This document shows positions 33,272 to 40,909 of a stretch of DNA of 64,000 nt, piece by piece (the stretch's first letter is position 1; each line of letters begins with the position of its first letter). A model generated the notes under the pieces. The model saw only the letters and a program-made list of their open reading frames with translations, was not told the DNA's origin and did not search any database. The translations under genes were made by a program, and so were the position numbers. This DNA comes from Desulfoluna sp942491485 (GTDB lineage: Bacteria; Desulfobacterota; Desulfobacteria; Desulfobacterales; Desulfolunaceae): assembly GCA_942491485.1 (NCBI GenBank), contig CALOAX010000004.1, positions 1-64,000 on the forward strand. The letters are read 5' to 3'.

Positions 33272-35638
33272 ATGATGCGTTTTCGCAGCAAGTTGATGCT
33301 CTTTTTTCTGCCCTTTTTTGCCCTCTTTTCCATTGTGGTTTTCTTCTACAACCACCTGGAGAACAGGGACATGATTCGTGAAGAGATCCGCGGGAAGGGT
33401 CGCGTCATGGTGGAGAGCTTGAGTCACGCCTGTGAGTTCGGTGTCCTGTCTTCAGATGCGACCCTTCTCAACTGGGCCACCCGGCACGTGGCGGCCCATG
33501 ATGGTGTTGTGCTTCTGGTGGTTTACGATGCTTCGGGAAATGTGCTGCTGGAACGCAACCAGCGGAGTGTGGCGCCCTCCTCTTTTCCCGGGGCCCCTGA
33601 GCCGGGCAAGTCGGTTCGGGAACGTGAGGTGAAACGCGATGACCGTCTTGTGGCACTGGATTTTCTGGCTCCCATCTACCATGCGTCGTTTTATGACATG
33701 GGCTCACCTTCCGGGTTGCCGGCAAAACAGGTGATCGGGTACATCAGGATGGGTATCTCCACGGAGGACCTGGATCGGAAGCTTCAGTCCAGTTTTATGG
33801 GCTCCCTGGCCATTGATCTGGCTTTTCTTCTGCTCGGTACCTTGGTGATCATCATCTTTTCAGGGCACCTGACCAGGCCCATTACCCGACTCTCCAATGT
33901 GGTCAGGCGATTTGGTGAAGGTGAGGCTACCTTGCCAGTTGCGGTTGATACCAGGGATGAGATCGGGATGCTGGCCGATAATTTTAATGCCATGGCTAAG
34001 AGCCTGGAGGAGTCACGCCTGGCCCTTCAGGCGCACCACGATGCCCTTGAAGAGACGGTGATGGAGCGGACAGGAAAGCTGAAAGAGAGTGAAGAACGCT
34101 TTCGTCAGCTGGCTGAAAACATCAGCGAGGTATTCTGGATCCGTTCCCTGGACTGGAAAGAGGTGTATTATGTCAGCCCCGCCTATGAAACCCAATGGGG
34201 GTACAGCTGCGAAGATGTCTATGCCGATCCCTTTTCCTGGCTCGAGCACATTGTGGCAGAGGACAGGGAGGGCGTGGAGTCCTGCCTGAGAAGTATGGCT
34301 TGTGAGACCCGACCCGTGGTGTTTCCCGAGTTCCAGGCCCGGTGGTCCGACGGTTCCGTCAGGTGGATTGAAGTGCGGTGGTTTCCCATTGCGGATGACG
34401 ACGGGGTTCCCAATCGTATTGCCGGGATCGCCCGGGACATCACCCGGCATAAAGAGTCCGAACGGGTGATCAAAGAGAGCCAGGAACGGACGTCCCGTAT
34501 GAAGCGGATGGAGGCCCTGGGGGTTATGGCCAGCGGGATTGCCCATGATCTCAACAATATTCTCTCGGCCATTGTGGGGTACCCGGACCTTATTCTCCTG
34601 GACCTTCCCGAAGAAAGCTCCATGGCCCGGCCTTTGAAAATGATCAAGCAGTCCGGTGAGAGGGCCGCGGACATCGTCACCGATCTTCTCACCGTGGCCC
34701 GGGGGGTGGCCGTGGATAAGGACGTGCACAGCCTGAATTTGAGCATTCGTGAGTATGTCGCTTCCGCCGAATTCCGAAAGCTGGAACACCTTCACCCCGA
34801 TGTGGTCTACACCCTGGATTTGGAGGAGGCCCTTCTCAATGCCCGCTATTCGCCTTCCCATATCCGCAAGAGTATCATGAACCTTGTGACCAACGCGTCC
34901 GAGGCCATCGAAGGCGCCGGTGAGGTCACCATCTCTACCCGAAATATCTACCTGGATCGCCCTTTGTCCGGCTACGAAGATGTGAGCCGAGGGGAATATG
35001 CCGTCATCACCGTTCAGGACACAGGCTCGGGGATCTCCCCCGAAGATCTTGAACGGATCTTTGAGCCCTTTTACTCCCGAAAGGTGCTGGGACGCAGCGG
35101 AAGCGGGCTGGGCCTTTCCGTGGTCTGGAATACAGTTCGGGACCATGGCGGGTATATCAATGTGACAAGCGGCGAGGCGGGCACGGCCTTTGATATTTAC
35201 CTGCCTGTAACACGGGATGAGAGCTCATCCCATGAAGAGACGCGGGACACCCTTGATCTGAAGGGGGGCGGAGAGAGCATTCTCGTCATTGATGACGAAC
35301 CCCATCAAAGGGAGATCGCCTGCCGGATGCTCGCCTCCCTGGGGTACACTCCCCAGGCGGTGAAGAGCGGGGAAGAGGCGGTGGAGTACCTCAAGCGGGT
35401 GAAGGTGGATCTGTTGCTTCTTGATATGGTGATGTACCCGGGCATGGGTGGGGGCGAGGCCTACAAAAAAGCCCTGGATGTGGCTCCGGGGCAGCGCGCC
35501 GTCATCGCCAGCGGCTATGCCGATTCCGAAGCGGTGAAGGAGGCCCAGCGCCTTGGCGCAGGGCCCTATATCCGAAAACCCTACACCCTGGAGCGCATCG
35601 GGGTTGCCATCAAGGAAGAGCTGTCCCGGGAGAGGTAG
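33272..35638 (+). CDS. Hybrid sensor histidine kinase (HAMP-PAS-HisKA-HATPase-REC)
   Basis: A 788-residue membrane kinase. A TM segment (~6-27) and a second at ~177-198 enclose a periplasmic sensor of ~150 residues. HAMP (RPITRLSNVVRRFGEGE) follows, then PAS (~270-395, with YYVSPAYETQWGYS), a dimerisation helix with phospho-acceptor His425 in GIAHDLNNIL, a HATPase with NLVTNASEAIEGAG, DTGSGISPEDL and SGSGLGLSVVW, and a receiver domain with Asp718 in LLLLDMVMYPGMGG. No DNA-binding response regulator is adjacent. It is immediately downstream of the exported FIST gene, probably its partner. I chose ATG 33272; TTG and GTG codons lie just upstream in frame. A repeat starts 14 bases after the stop. 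Confidence 0.9.
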   Translation: MMRFRSKLMLFFLPFFALFSIVVFFYNHLENRDMIREEIRGKGRVMVESLSHACEFGVLSSDATLLNWATRHVAAHDGVVLLVVYDASGNVLLERNQRSVAPSSFPGAPEPGKSVREREVKRDDRLVALDFLAPIYHASFYDMGSPSGLPAKQVIGYIRMGISTEDLDRKLQSSFMGSLAIDLAFLLLGTLVIIIFSGHLTRPITRLSNVVRRFGEGEATLPVAVDTRDEIGMLADNFNAMAKSLEESRLALQAHHDALEETVMERTGKLKESEERFRQLAENISEVFWIRSLDWKEVYYVSPAYETQWGYSCEDVYADPFSWLEHIVAEDREGVESCLRSMACETRPVVFPEFQARWSDGSVRWIEVRWFPIADDDGVPNRIAGIARDITRHKESERVIKESQERTSRMKRMEALGVMASGIAHDLNNILSAIVGYPDLILLDLPEESSMARPLKMIKQSGERAADIVTDLLTVARGVAVDKDVHSLNLSIREYVASAEFRKLEHLHPDVVYTLDLEEALLNARYSPSHIRKSIMNLVTNASEAIEGAGEVTISTRNIYLDRPLSGYEDVSRGEYAVITVQDTGSGISPEDLERIFEPFYSRKVLGRSGSGLGLSVVWNTVRDHGGYINVTSGEAGTAFDIYLPVTRDESSSHEETRDTLDLKGGGESILVIDDEPHQREIACRMLASLGYTPQAVKSGEEAVEYLKRVKVDLLLLDMVMYPGMGGGEAYKKALDVAPGQRAVIASGYADSEAVKEAQRLGAGPYIRKPYTLERIGVAIKEELSRER

Positions 35639-35651
35639 CATGAAAGACATT

Positions 35652-35967
35652 GCCTCCGGCGGCCAAGGTGCGGGCACCTTGAAACCCTATGGCGAATGCG
35701 TGTAGGTCGCCGTGATGCAATCGCTTTTGAGGCATTCGCGAGGAGGTTAAGGTATGGCGACCGTTCCTGAGAAGAGACCTGTTTCATTTATTGCGTAACG
35801 ACAGCTCCCCGATTTCGTCTTCCCCGGCTGTCCGGCTGTCCTGAAGTACCAGGAAAGATTTGATGGTGCGTTTCATGGTCGTGTTGGCGGATCGAGTGAC
35901 CGGGGATCCATGTTTGCAAGATGAGACTGGTTGACGCTCCTTTTGACGGTTGACGTTCACCGGAATA
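35652..35967 (+). repeat. Composite R1+R4 repeat (~315 bases)
   Basis: GCCTCCGGCGG, hairpin CAAGGTGC-GG-GCACCTTG, distal stem GGCGAATGCG...GCATTCGCG (to 35740), then about 225 bases (R4) ending GACGGTTGACGTTCACCGGA with ATAACTCCGG. Nearly the whole unit is repeated in inverted orientation at 60172-60480 with high similarity across its length. Confidence 0.85.
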
Positions 35968-36003
35968 ACTCCGGCGGTGAAACAGGCAAAGGGTTCTTAA
36001 GTT

Positions 36004-36054
36004 CTGTTTGTCAAACGTTTCAAACGTTTGGCCCCTGCCAGGGCCGCCGGAGGC
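36004..36054 (+). repeat. R2 repeat copy after the rhodanese gene
   Basis: CTGTTTGT, palindrome CAAACGTTTCAAACGTTTG, shortened GC hairpin and terminal GCCGCCGGAGGC. GGAGGC faces the 3' end of the minus-strand gene at 36134. Confidence 0.85.
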
Positions 36055-36133
36055 CGTTTTTTCTGGAGGGCAAGAAATTTCAGCTGTTGTGGCTTCGTCC
36101 CCTTTGAAAACCAGTAACGATAACGCTTCGGCC

Positions 36134-37168
36134 TTATTCCATTGGGTTTTGGGCTGCATCAGGCCCCATGCTCCATGCGTACCAGGAGGAATCGAAGTTT
36201 TTCGCCCCTTCCCAGCCCAGCATCCAGGCGTAGAGAAAGGCGAGGCTGGAGCGCCAGGCCGTGCCGCAGTAAAAATAGGGGGCCTTGGTCCCTGTGATTC
36301 CGTGACTTTTCCACATGGCTGCCACGTCAGCCGGCTCCTTCAGGCGGCCCTCTTTTCCGGTATAGCTCTCCATGGTCCAGGGGCCGTCTCCGGCCTCTCC
36401 CCATAAGGCTCCTTTGATACGCCCCTTTGTGGGGATGTAGCTGTAGGGGGCTGCCTTTCCTTCATATTCATCCCGTGTTCGAATATCCACCATCACAGCG
36501 TCCCGACGTTTTTCCAGAACCACACCCCGGACAGTTGCAATGTTTGCAAGGTATTCAGGATGGAGAGCCTTCTCCGACCCGAAGGATTGGGCCGGTGTGC
36601 GTGGTTGGGGTGTTGTGGAGACCGGATAACCCGCCTCTTTCCACGAGGCAAGTCCCCCGTCCAGAATACGCAGGTCATCAATTCCGGCATAGAGAAGTGC
36701 CCAACTCAAACGGGCGGCTGCCGTGATGTCATGGCTGTAGACGATGACGCGGGAGGTTCGTGTGATGCCCATGTGGGCCAGGGCAGGAAGGAGGTAGCGG
36801 TCGGGGTAGAGGTTCCAGTAGTTTTTCGGCAGGGTCGAGTCGGGTGTGAGCCCTTTGGCCAGATCCTGCTCGGGGGTGGTGCTTCGGCCGAGTTTGCCTG
36901 TCGCAGTTTCGGCCCTTGAGTTGAACTCGTCGTACTCGATCTCATCGGTGTTGATGTGGATGGCGCCCGGGATGTGGCCTTCTGCATATTTGTCCCCCTT
37001 CCCCCAGCTTACCTCAACCACCATCCATGGATTTGCAGTTTTCGGGGTTTCAAGTACCCCTGTGATCCATTCGGGGGAAACCCGAATGTCCCTTTTCGTA
37101 TTGCCGGCGTAGAGGGCTGTCGTGCCCGTCAATCCAAGAACAAGTAACCAGAATATAACGCGTCGCAT
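36134..37168 (-). CDS. Exported two-domain rhodanese sulfurtransferase
   Basis: A 344-residue protein with a signal peptide (MRRVIFWLLVLGLTGTTALY, then AGNTK), placing it in the periplasm. Two rhodanese domains follow: the first (~30-165) has GHIPGAIHINTDEIEYD and YSHDITAAARLSWALLY with no catalytic Cys in the loop; the second (~205-335) carries the active loop YFYCGTAWRSS, whose Cys would hold the persulfide. It probably transfers sulfane sulfur to a thiol or cyanide acceptor. The start at 37166-37168 follows GGAGA by 5 bases. SHOCT and ZraP-like genes lie upstream on the same strand, but a hairpin and 226 bases intervene. Confidence 0.85.
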   Translation of the reverse strand: MRRVIFWLLVLGLTGTTALYAGNTKRDIRVSPEWITGVLETPKTANPWMVVEVSWGKGDKYAEGHIPGAIHINTDEIEYDEFNSRAETATGKLGRSTTPEQDLAKGLTPDSTLPKNYWNLYPDRYLLPALAHMGITRTSRVIVYSHDITAAARLSWALLYAGIDDLRILDGGLASWKEAGYPVSTTPQPRTPAQSFGSEKALHPEYLANIATVRGVVLEKRRDAVMVDIRTRDEYEGKAAPYSYIPTKGRIKGALWGEAGDGPWTMESYTGKEGRLKEPADVAAMWKSHGITGTKAPYFYCGTAWRSSLAFLYAWMLGWEGAKNFDSSWYAWSMGPDAAQNPME

Positions 37169-37343
37169 GATGTTCTCCCGTGTTGCGCAGATCTTCAGAA
37201 GGTGAAAGATAAGGCTTCGTGTGTGGGAAGCCTGTAACCGGAGAGGGATCATGGCACAGCACTTAAAAGGAGTCCAATTGCTATGATTGATGATGGTTTG
37301 AGAGGGTATTGATTGTTTCGATGGGAGGGGGGCTTACGAGCAG

Positions 37344-37375
37344 AGACAGGCCTTGGGGGGGGGGAAGGCCTGTCT
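37344..37375. terminator. Perfect hairpin with a G9/C9 loop
   Basis: AGACAGGCCTT and its exact complement enclose nine G residues on the plus strand. It lies 20 bases after the SHOCT gene stop on the minus strand. It lacks a U tract, so termination is only probable. Confidence 0.4.
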
Positions 37376-37394
37376 GCATGGCTCGAAGGGAGGC

Positions 37395-37652
37395 TCAGCT
37401 TTTGTTCAGGGTCTGCTTTGCCTGGCGGTACTCTTCCGCCGAAAGTTCCCCACGTGCAAACCGGTTGTCGAGAATGGATGCGGCTTCGTTTCCTGCGGGG
37501 GAGGACGGAGCGGCAACCTGCCGGGTGACGCGCTTGATGGTCCAGATGATGAAAAGGATGAGGGCTCCCCAGAAAAGGAGGTGGAAAAGTCCTCCCCAGG
37601 GGTGGAATCCCCCCATGCCGGAAAACCCGAACAGCGTGTTGCAATTCCACAT
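37395..37652 (-). CDS. Small SHOCT-domain membrane protein
   Basis: An 85-residue protein. One transmembrane helix (LFHLLFWGALILFIIWTIKR, ~23-42) precedes a cytoplasmic SHOCT-like motif, ASILDNRFARGELSAEEYRQ (~58-77), which is found at the ends of many small membrane proteins and oligomerises or regulates partners. It lies 106 bases downstream of the ZraP-like gene and may be cotranscribed with it under the sigma-54 promoter. The ribosome site AAGGA is 7 bases from the ATG. Function is unknown; a role in envelope or metal stress is suggested only by context. Confidence 0.75.
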   Translation of the reverse strand: MWNCNTLFGFSGMGGFHPWGGLFHLLFWGALILFIIWTIKRVTRQVAAPSSPAGNEAASILDNRFARGELSAEEYRQAKQTLNKS

Positions 37653-37758
37653 GATGGGTTCCTTGGTCTGTCAGGGTGAATGGCCGGCATGGCAGAGCGG
37701 TGTGGTTGTGGTGAGTGGCGAACCAGACCGCCGCATGCCATGCATTGTTAAGACTTGC

Positions 37759-38163
37759 CTACCAGTTGCAGTTGCCCTTGCCGGATCGGTGCCCGTCACC
37801 CATTCCGTGTCCCATACCACGGCCTTTGAATGGAACCCCTGCTGCCACGGCTTTTTCACGGAGCTGGTCTTTCAGGCCGGCGATTTCACCAGAGAGCTTG
37901 CCCGCTTCCTTGGGGTTGGGGTTCTCACCTGCCATGAGGGCTCTGTACTCGCCCCTTTTAACCGCGAGGTTCTGGCGAAGATCGGCCGTGTCTTTCATAA
38001 ATGCCTGGCGGGCTTGGATTTGTTCGTCGGTCAGGTTTTGATGCTGTTCGTAGCCCATGCCGTGTCCGTCCATGGAACCATTGTGTGCGCGCCCGGCGAG
38101 AACCTGGGTGGCAGAAAATCCGGTGATGGCAACGGCGATGAGGATAAGAAGGGTCTTTTTCAT
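37759..38163 (-). CDS. zraP: ZraP/Spy-type periplasmic metal-stress chaperone
   Basis: A 134-residue exported protein. The signal peptide MKKTLLILIAVAITGFSATQ ends at VLAG. The mature protein has metal-binding His/Met/Gly-rich ends (HNGSMDGHGMGYEQHQN and GRGMGHGMGDGHRSGKGNCNW) around a helical core with LTDEQIQARQAFMKDTADLR, the pattern of CpxP/Spy/ZraP proteins. ZraP binds zinc in the periplasm and feeds back on ZraSR in enterics. Here it is divergent from a ZraS-like kinase whose sensor loop is also His/Met-rich, and it has a candidate sigma-54 promoter and enhancer site upstream. Zinc, copper or another metal could be the signal. Confidence 0.85.
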   Translation of the reverse strand: MKKTLLILIAVAITGFSATQVLAGRAHNGSMDGHGMGYEQHQNLTDEQIQARQAFMKDTADLRQNLAVKRGEYRALMAGENPNPKEAGKLSGEIAGLKDQLREKAVAAGVPFKGRGMGHGMGDGHRSGKGNCNW

Positions 38164-38260
38164 GGTAAAACTCCTTTATTTAAAGAAAGTGTAAGGTTGT
38201 GTTGTTGTTTTAAAGCTGATGCCGATGGTGATGTCGGCGTTTCATTTGAGAAGTAGATAA

Positions 38261-38276
38261 TCCAAGAGTCGTGCCA
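38261..38276 (-). promoter_or_regulatory. Candidate sigma-54 promoter of zraP
   Basis: On the minus strand TGGCACG-ACTC-TTGGA matches the -24/-12 consensus TGGCACG-N4-TTGCA except that GC at -12 is GG. It is about 100 bases upstream of the zraP start, and the neighbouring ZraR-like regulator is a sigma-54 activator. Confidence 0.6.
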
Positions 38277-38375
38277 AGATATGGTAATTATTTTTAAGGC
38301 CCCGTGGTTAAAGGCTATTTAAGTTGATGCGACTGGGTTGAGGGTTTGGCAGGGTGATGGAGGGTGTGGTATATT

Positions 38376-38426
38376 GCCCCACCTTGATTCGCCCGATGTG
38401 GGGTGTGTCCAAAAATGCCCCACATC
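38376..38426. promoter_or_regulatory. Candidate enhancer site for the ZraR-like regulator
   Basis: A perfect inverted repeat, GATGTGGGG (38395-38403) and CCCCACATC (38418-38426), with a third half-site GCCCCAC at 38376. It lies about 100-165 bases upstream of the sigma-54 promoter, the distance expected for an NtrC-type enhancer. Confidence 0.5.
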
Positions 38427-38585
38427 GGATGAGGTCAGGGATAAGCCCAGCCCCTTGGAAAATGGGCGAATACGTCGAAAAGGCCCGGTGGCTTTGATTT
38501 TGCATGCAACGTAGGGGGCGCTCAAGTCCTCCTCTGCACTTGAGGTTGCCCTAACAGCCGGGGAAGACGAAACCAATGACGTGCC

Positions 38586-38659
38586 GTAACCTGCGTTCGA
38601 GGTGGCTCACCTCGCCGCCGGAGGCATGCTTTTTTCATGCACCTTAACCATAGAAGGCA
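38586..38659 (-). repeat. R1 repeat copy (proximal half) with tail
   Basis: AACCTGCGTTC, hairpin GAGGTG-GCT-CACCTC, GCCGCCGGAGGC ending at 38625, then the tail GCTTTTTTCATGCACC with TTAACCATAGAAGGC that also follows the copy at 10379. The distal stem is missing; a short R4 word (CAGCCGGGGAAGACGAAA) lies upstream at about 38555. Confidence 0.75.
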
Positions 38660-38670
38660 ATGATTCCTGT

Positions 38671-40440
38671 ATGAAACTGACCTTTGAAAGATCATCAAAA
38701 ACGAGCCGATCCGGTCTCTGGGTGGCGGCTGGAGCCGTGGTGATCCTTATTCTGGTGGTGCTGCTTCTTGCGGTACGCAACCATCGACGGGAGGTGGAAA
38801 GCGCCGAGTGGCATCTTCTGGAGAAAGGGGATGCCCTGATCCGGACCATCGAGGCGGGAACCCGTGCGGGGATGCTGCGCATGCGGTGGGGCCGGGGCCA
38901 GCTCCAGCATCTGCTGGAGGAGACGGGGCGTCAGCCGGATGTTCGGTTCATTGCCATCGTGTCTCCGGAGGGGCGTGTCCTTGGACACAGCATCGGTACG
39001 CAGATTGGCACGCACCTGATGTTTCCCGATGGGAGCAAGGATAGGAGAGGCCTGTGGTCCGCTGAGCTCGAAGAGGGCGAAGGCAATCGGACGTTTCTGG
39101 TGTGGCGCGAGTTCAAGCCTCTCAATCGTCAGGCCATGGGAGGACGGGTGGGGGACCACATGGACCGGATGCATGGGGGAGACCACATGGGAGGCCGCAA
39201 GGACAGGGGGGATGACCACCGCCTTTTTCCTGAGGAGATTCAGAGGCCCATGATCGTTCTTGCCCTGGACCGTTCCTCCTATGACATGGTTCGAAATCGG
39301 GATCTTCGAAGCACATTTGTGATTTCCGGGCTTCTGCTTCTTCTGGGCGTGGGAGGGATCGTCTCCCTGTTCTGGTTTCAGAACTACCGCATGGCCCAGG
39401 AGAGCCTCAAGGACACCAGCGCCATGGCCCAGGAGGTGGTGACCTCGCTTCCCGTGGGGCTTATGGTTGTGGACAGGGCCGGGTCGGTGGCTTTTATGAA
39501 CGCGGCTGCCGAGGAGATCTCGGGTCTTGAAGCGTCAATGGTTCGCGGGCAGCCTGCCGCTGACGTACTGCCGGATCTGATGGGCACCGTGAATGCCTCA
39601 CTGGATGCCGGTGGCACCCTTCAGGAAGAAGAACGGCTTTGCCGGTTCCAGGGGGACAGAAAGGTGCCCTTAAGCATCAGCGCCTCCTCCATTGCTCATG
39701 AAGATGGCTCAAACGTAGGGCGCGTGGTGATCCTGCGGGATTTACGGGAAGTGAAGCGCCTGGAAAAAGAACTCCGGCAGAAAGAGAAGCTGGCCGCCAT
39801 CGGCGACATGGCAGCAGGCGTGGCCCACGAGATCCGAAACCCCTTGAGCTCCATCAAAGGCATCGCCACCTATTTTCGGAGCCTGTTTGACGAAACCCAT
39901 GATGCGCAGGAGGCTGCTGGCGTCATGATCGATGAGGTGGATCGCCTGAACCGGGCTGTCACGGAACTTCTCACCATTGCCGCTCCCACCCGCCTGGTGA
40001 CGGCACGCCAAGACGTCGGTGAGCTGGTGGAACGTTCCGTTCGCCTTGTGGAAGCCGAGGCCGAAGCCCTGGGCGTCACCCTCTCGGTCAACATGCCGGA
40101 GGGACGAATCATGGCCGATGTGGACGCGGACCGCCTCACCCAGTCCCTTTTGAATCTCTTTTTGAACGCCTTGCAGGCCATGCAGGAGGGTGGGGGGACC
40201 CTTGCCGTCACCTTGAGTGCAAAGGACGAAATGGTTCACATCGCTGTTTCGGACAGCGGGTGCGGCATGGAGGCCGCGACCATGACGAGCATCTTTGACC
40301 CCTACTACACCACCAAGGCCGAGGGAACCGGACTGGGCCTTGCCATTGTCCATAAGATCGTGGAGGCCCACGGCGGGACCATCGAGGTGGCCAGCCGCCC
40401 CGGAGAAGGGGCGCGCTTTGATATCTGCCTCCCCGAATGA
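38671..40440 (+). CDS. zraS: ZraS-like sensor histidine kinase with His/Met-rich sensor loop
   Basis: A 589-residue membrane kinase. TM helices at ~16-36 and ~213-235 flank a periplasmic sensor that contains GDHMDRMHGGDHMGGRKDRG with DDH (~161-183), a probable metal-binding insertion. A PAS domain (~250-360, with VVDRAGSVAFMNAAAEEISG) precedes HisKA with His386 in GVAHEIRNPLSS and a HATPase with NALQAMQEGGG, DSGCGMEAATM and GTGLGLAIV. It forms the kinase of a two-component pair with the ZraR-like regulator 470 bases downstream; the periplasmic ZraP-like protein is divergent. ATG 38671 is preferred although its ribosome site is weak; upstream in-frame codons fall inside a repeat. The stop is followed by an R1 copy. 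Confidence 0.88.
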   Translation: MKLTFERSSKTSRSGLWVAAGAVVILILVVLLLAVRNHRREVESAEWHLLEKGDALIRTIEAGTRAGMLRMRWGRGQLQHLLEETGRQPDVRFIAIVSPEGRVLGHSIGTQIGTHLMFPDGSKDRRGLWSAELEEGEGNRTFLVWREFKPLNRQAMGGRVGDHMDRMHGGDHMGGRKDRGDDHRLFPEEIQRPMIVLALDRSSYDMVRNRDLRSTFVISGLLLLLGVGGIVSLFWFQNYRMAQESLKDTSAMAQEVVTSLPVGLMVVDRAGSVAFMNAAAEEISGLEASMVRGQPAADVLPDLMGTVNASLDAGGTLQEEERLCRFQGDRKVPLSISASSIAHEDGSNVGRVVILRDLREVKRLEKELRQKEKLAAIGDMAAGVAHEIRNPLSSIKGIATYFRSLFDETHDAQEAAGVMIDEVDRLNRAVTELLTIAAPTRLVTARQDVGELVERSVRLVEAEAEALGVTLSVNMPEGRIMADVDADRLTQSLLNLFLNALQAMQEGGGTLAVTLSAKDEMVHIAVSDSGCGMEAATMTSIFDPYYTTKAEGTGLGLAIVHKIVEAHGGTIEVASRPGEGARFDICLPE

Positions 40441-40454
40441 GGGGCTTCGTAAGA

Positions 40455-40591
40455 TGCCTCCGGCGGCCAGGGGTTTTTAGCTATAGTGGCTTCGCCACCC
40501 CTTGGAACCCAGGTTAGCGAATGCTTTCGCCCCTCGCCCCTCGCCCCTCGTTCCTCGGGTCGATCACATTCGCTAACGGGCCGCGCCCGTG
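40455..40591 (+). repeat. R1 repeat copy with enlarged hairpin and 7-base tandem expansion
   Basis: GCCTCCGGCGG, a hairpin CCAGGGG...CCCCTTGG enlarged by an inner GTGGCTTCGCCAC hairpin, then the distal stem TTAGCGAATGC/CATTCGCTAA. Within it CGCCCCT is repeated three times (40528-40548) directly before the conserved loop TCGTTCCTC (40548-40556). Confidence 0.8.
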
Positions 40592-40780
40592 AATAGCGGG
40601 TGAGGTAGCTTAATTTTCTTTATGACCTTGGGGGGTGCAAACTATGTGCTCGGATGTTCTCTTACACATTGATTTAACCGGTTACGCACAGAATACGAAA
40701 CCGACCCCACAACGCTTGTGACTTGTGAAAACATGTGACTAAATCACCACCATTGGTGGCGGGCGCAGCCCGCGGTGAAG

Positions 40781-40863
40781 GCCCATGCGATTTGACCCGA
40801 GGAACGAGGGACAAAGCGCATGGGCAACCTGCTTTCAAGGTGGCACACCTTGCCGCCGGAGGC
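40781..40863 (-). repeat. R1 repeat copy upstream of zraR
   Basis: Distal stem GCCCATGCG/CGCATGGGC, apical stem TTTGACCC/GGGACAAA with loop GAGGAACGA (40799-40807), hairpin AAGGTG-GCA-CACCTT and terminal GCCGCCGGAGGC, 47 bases before the zraR start. Two additional GC hairpins (CCACCATTGGTGG and GCGGGCGCAGCCCGC) precede it. Confidence 0.85.
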
Positions 40864-40909
40864 ACGCTTTTAAAAACTCCTGACCATACATGGCGAAGAG
40901 AGAGGCAAG

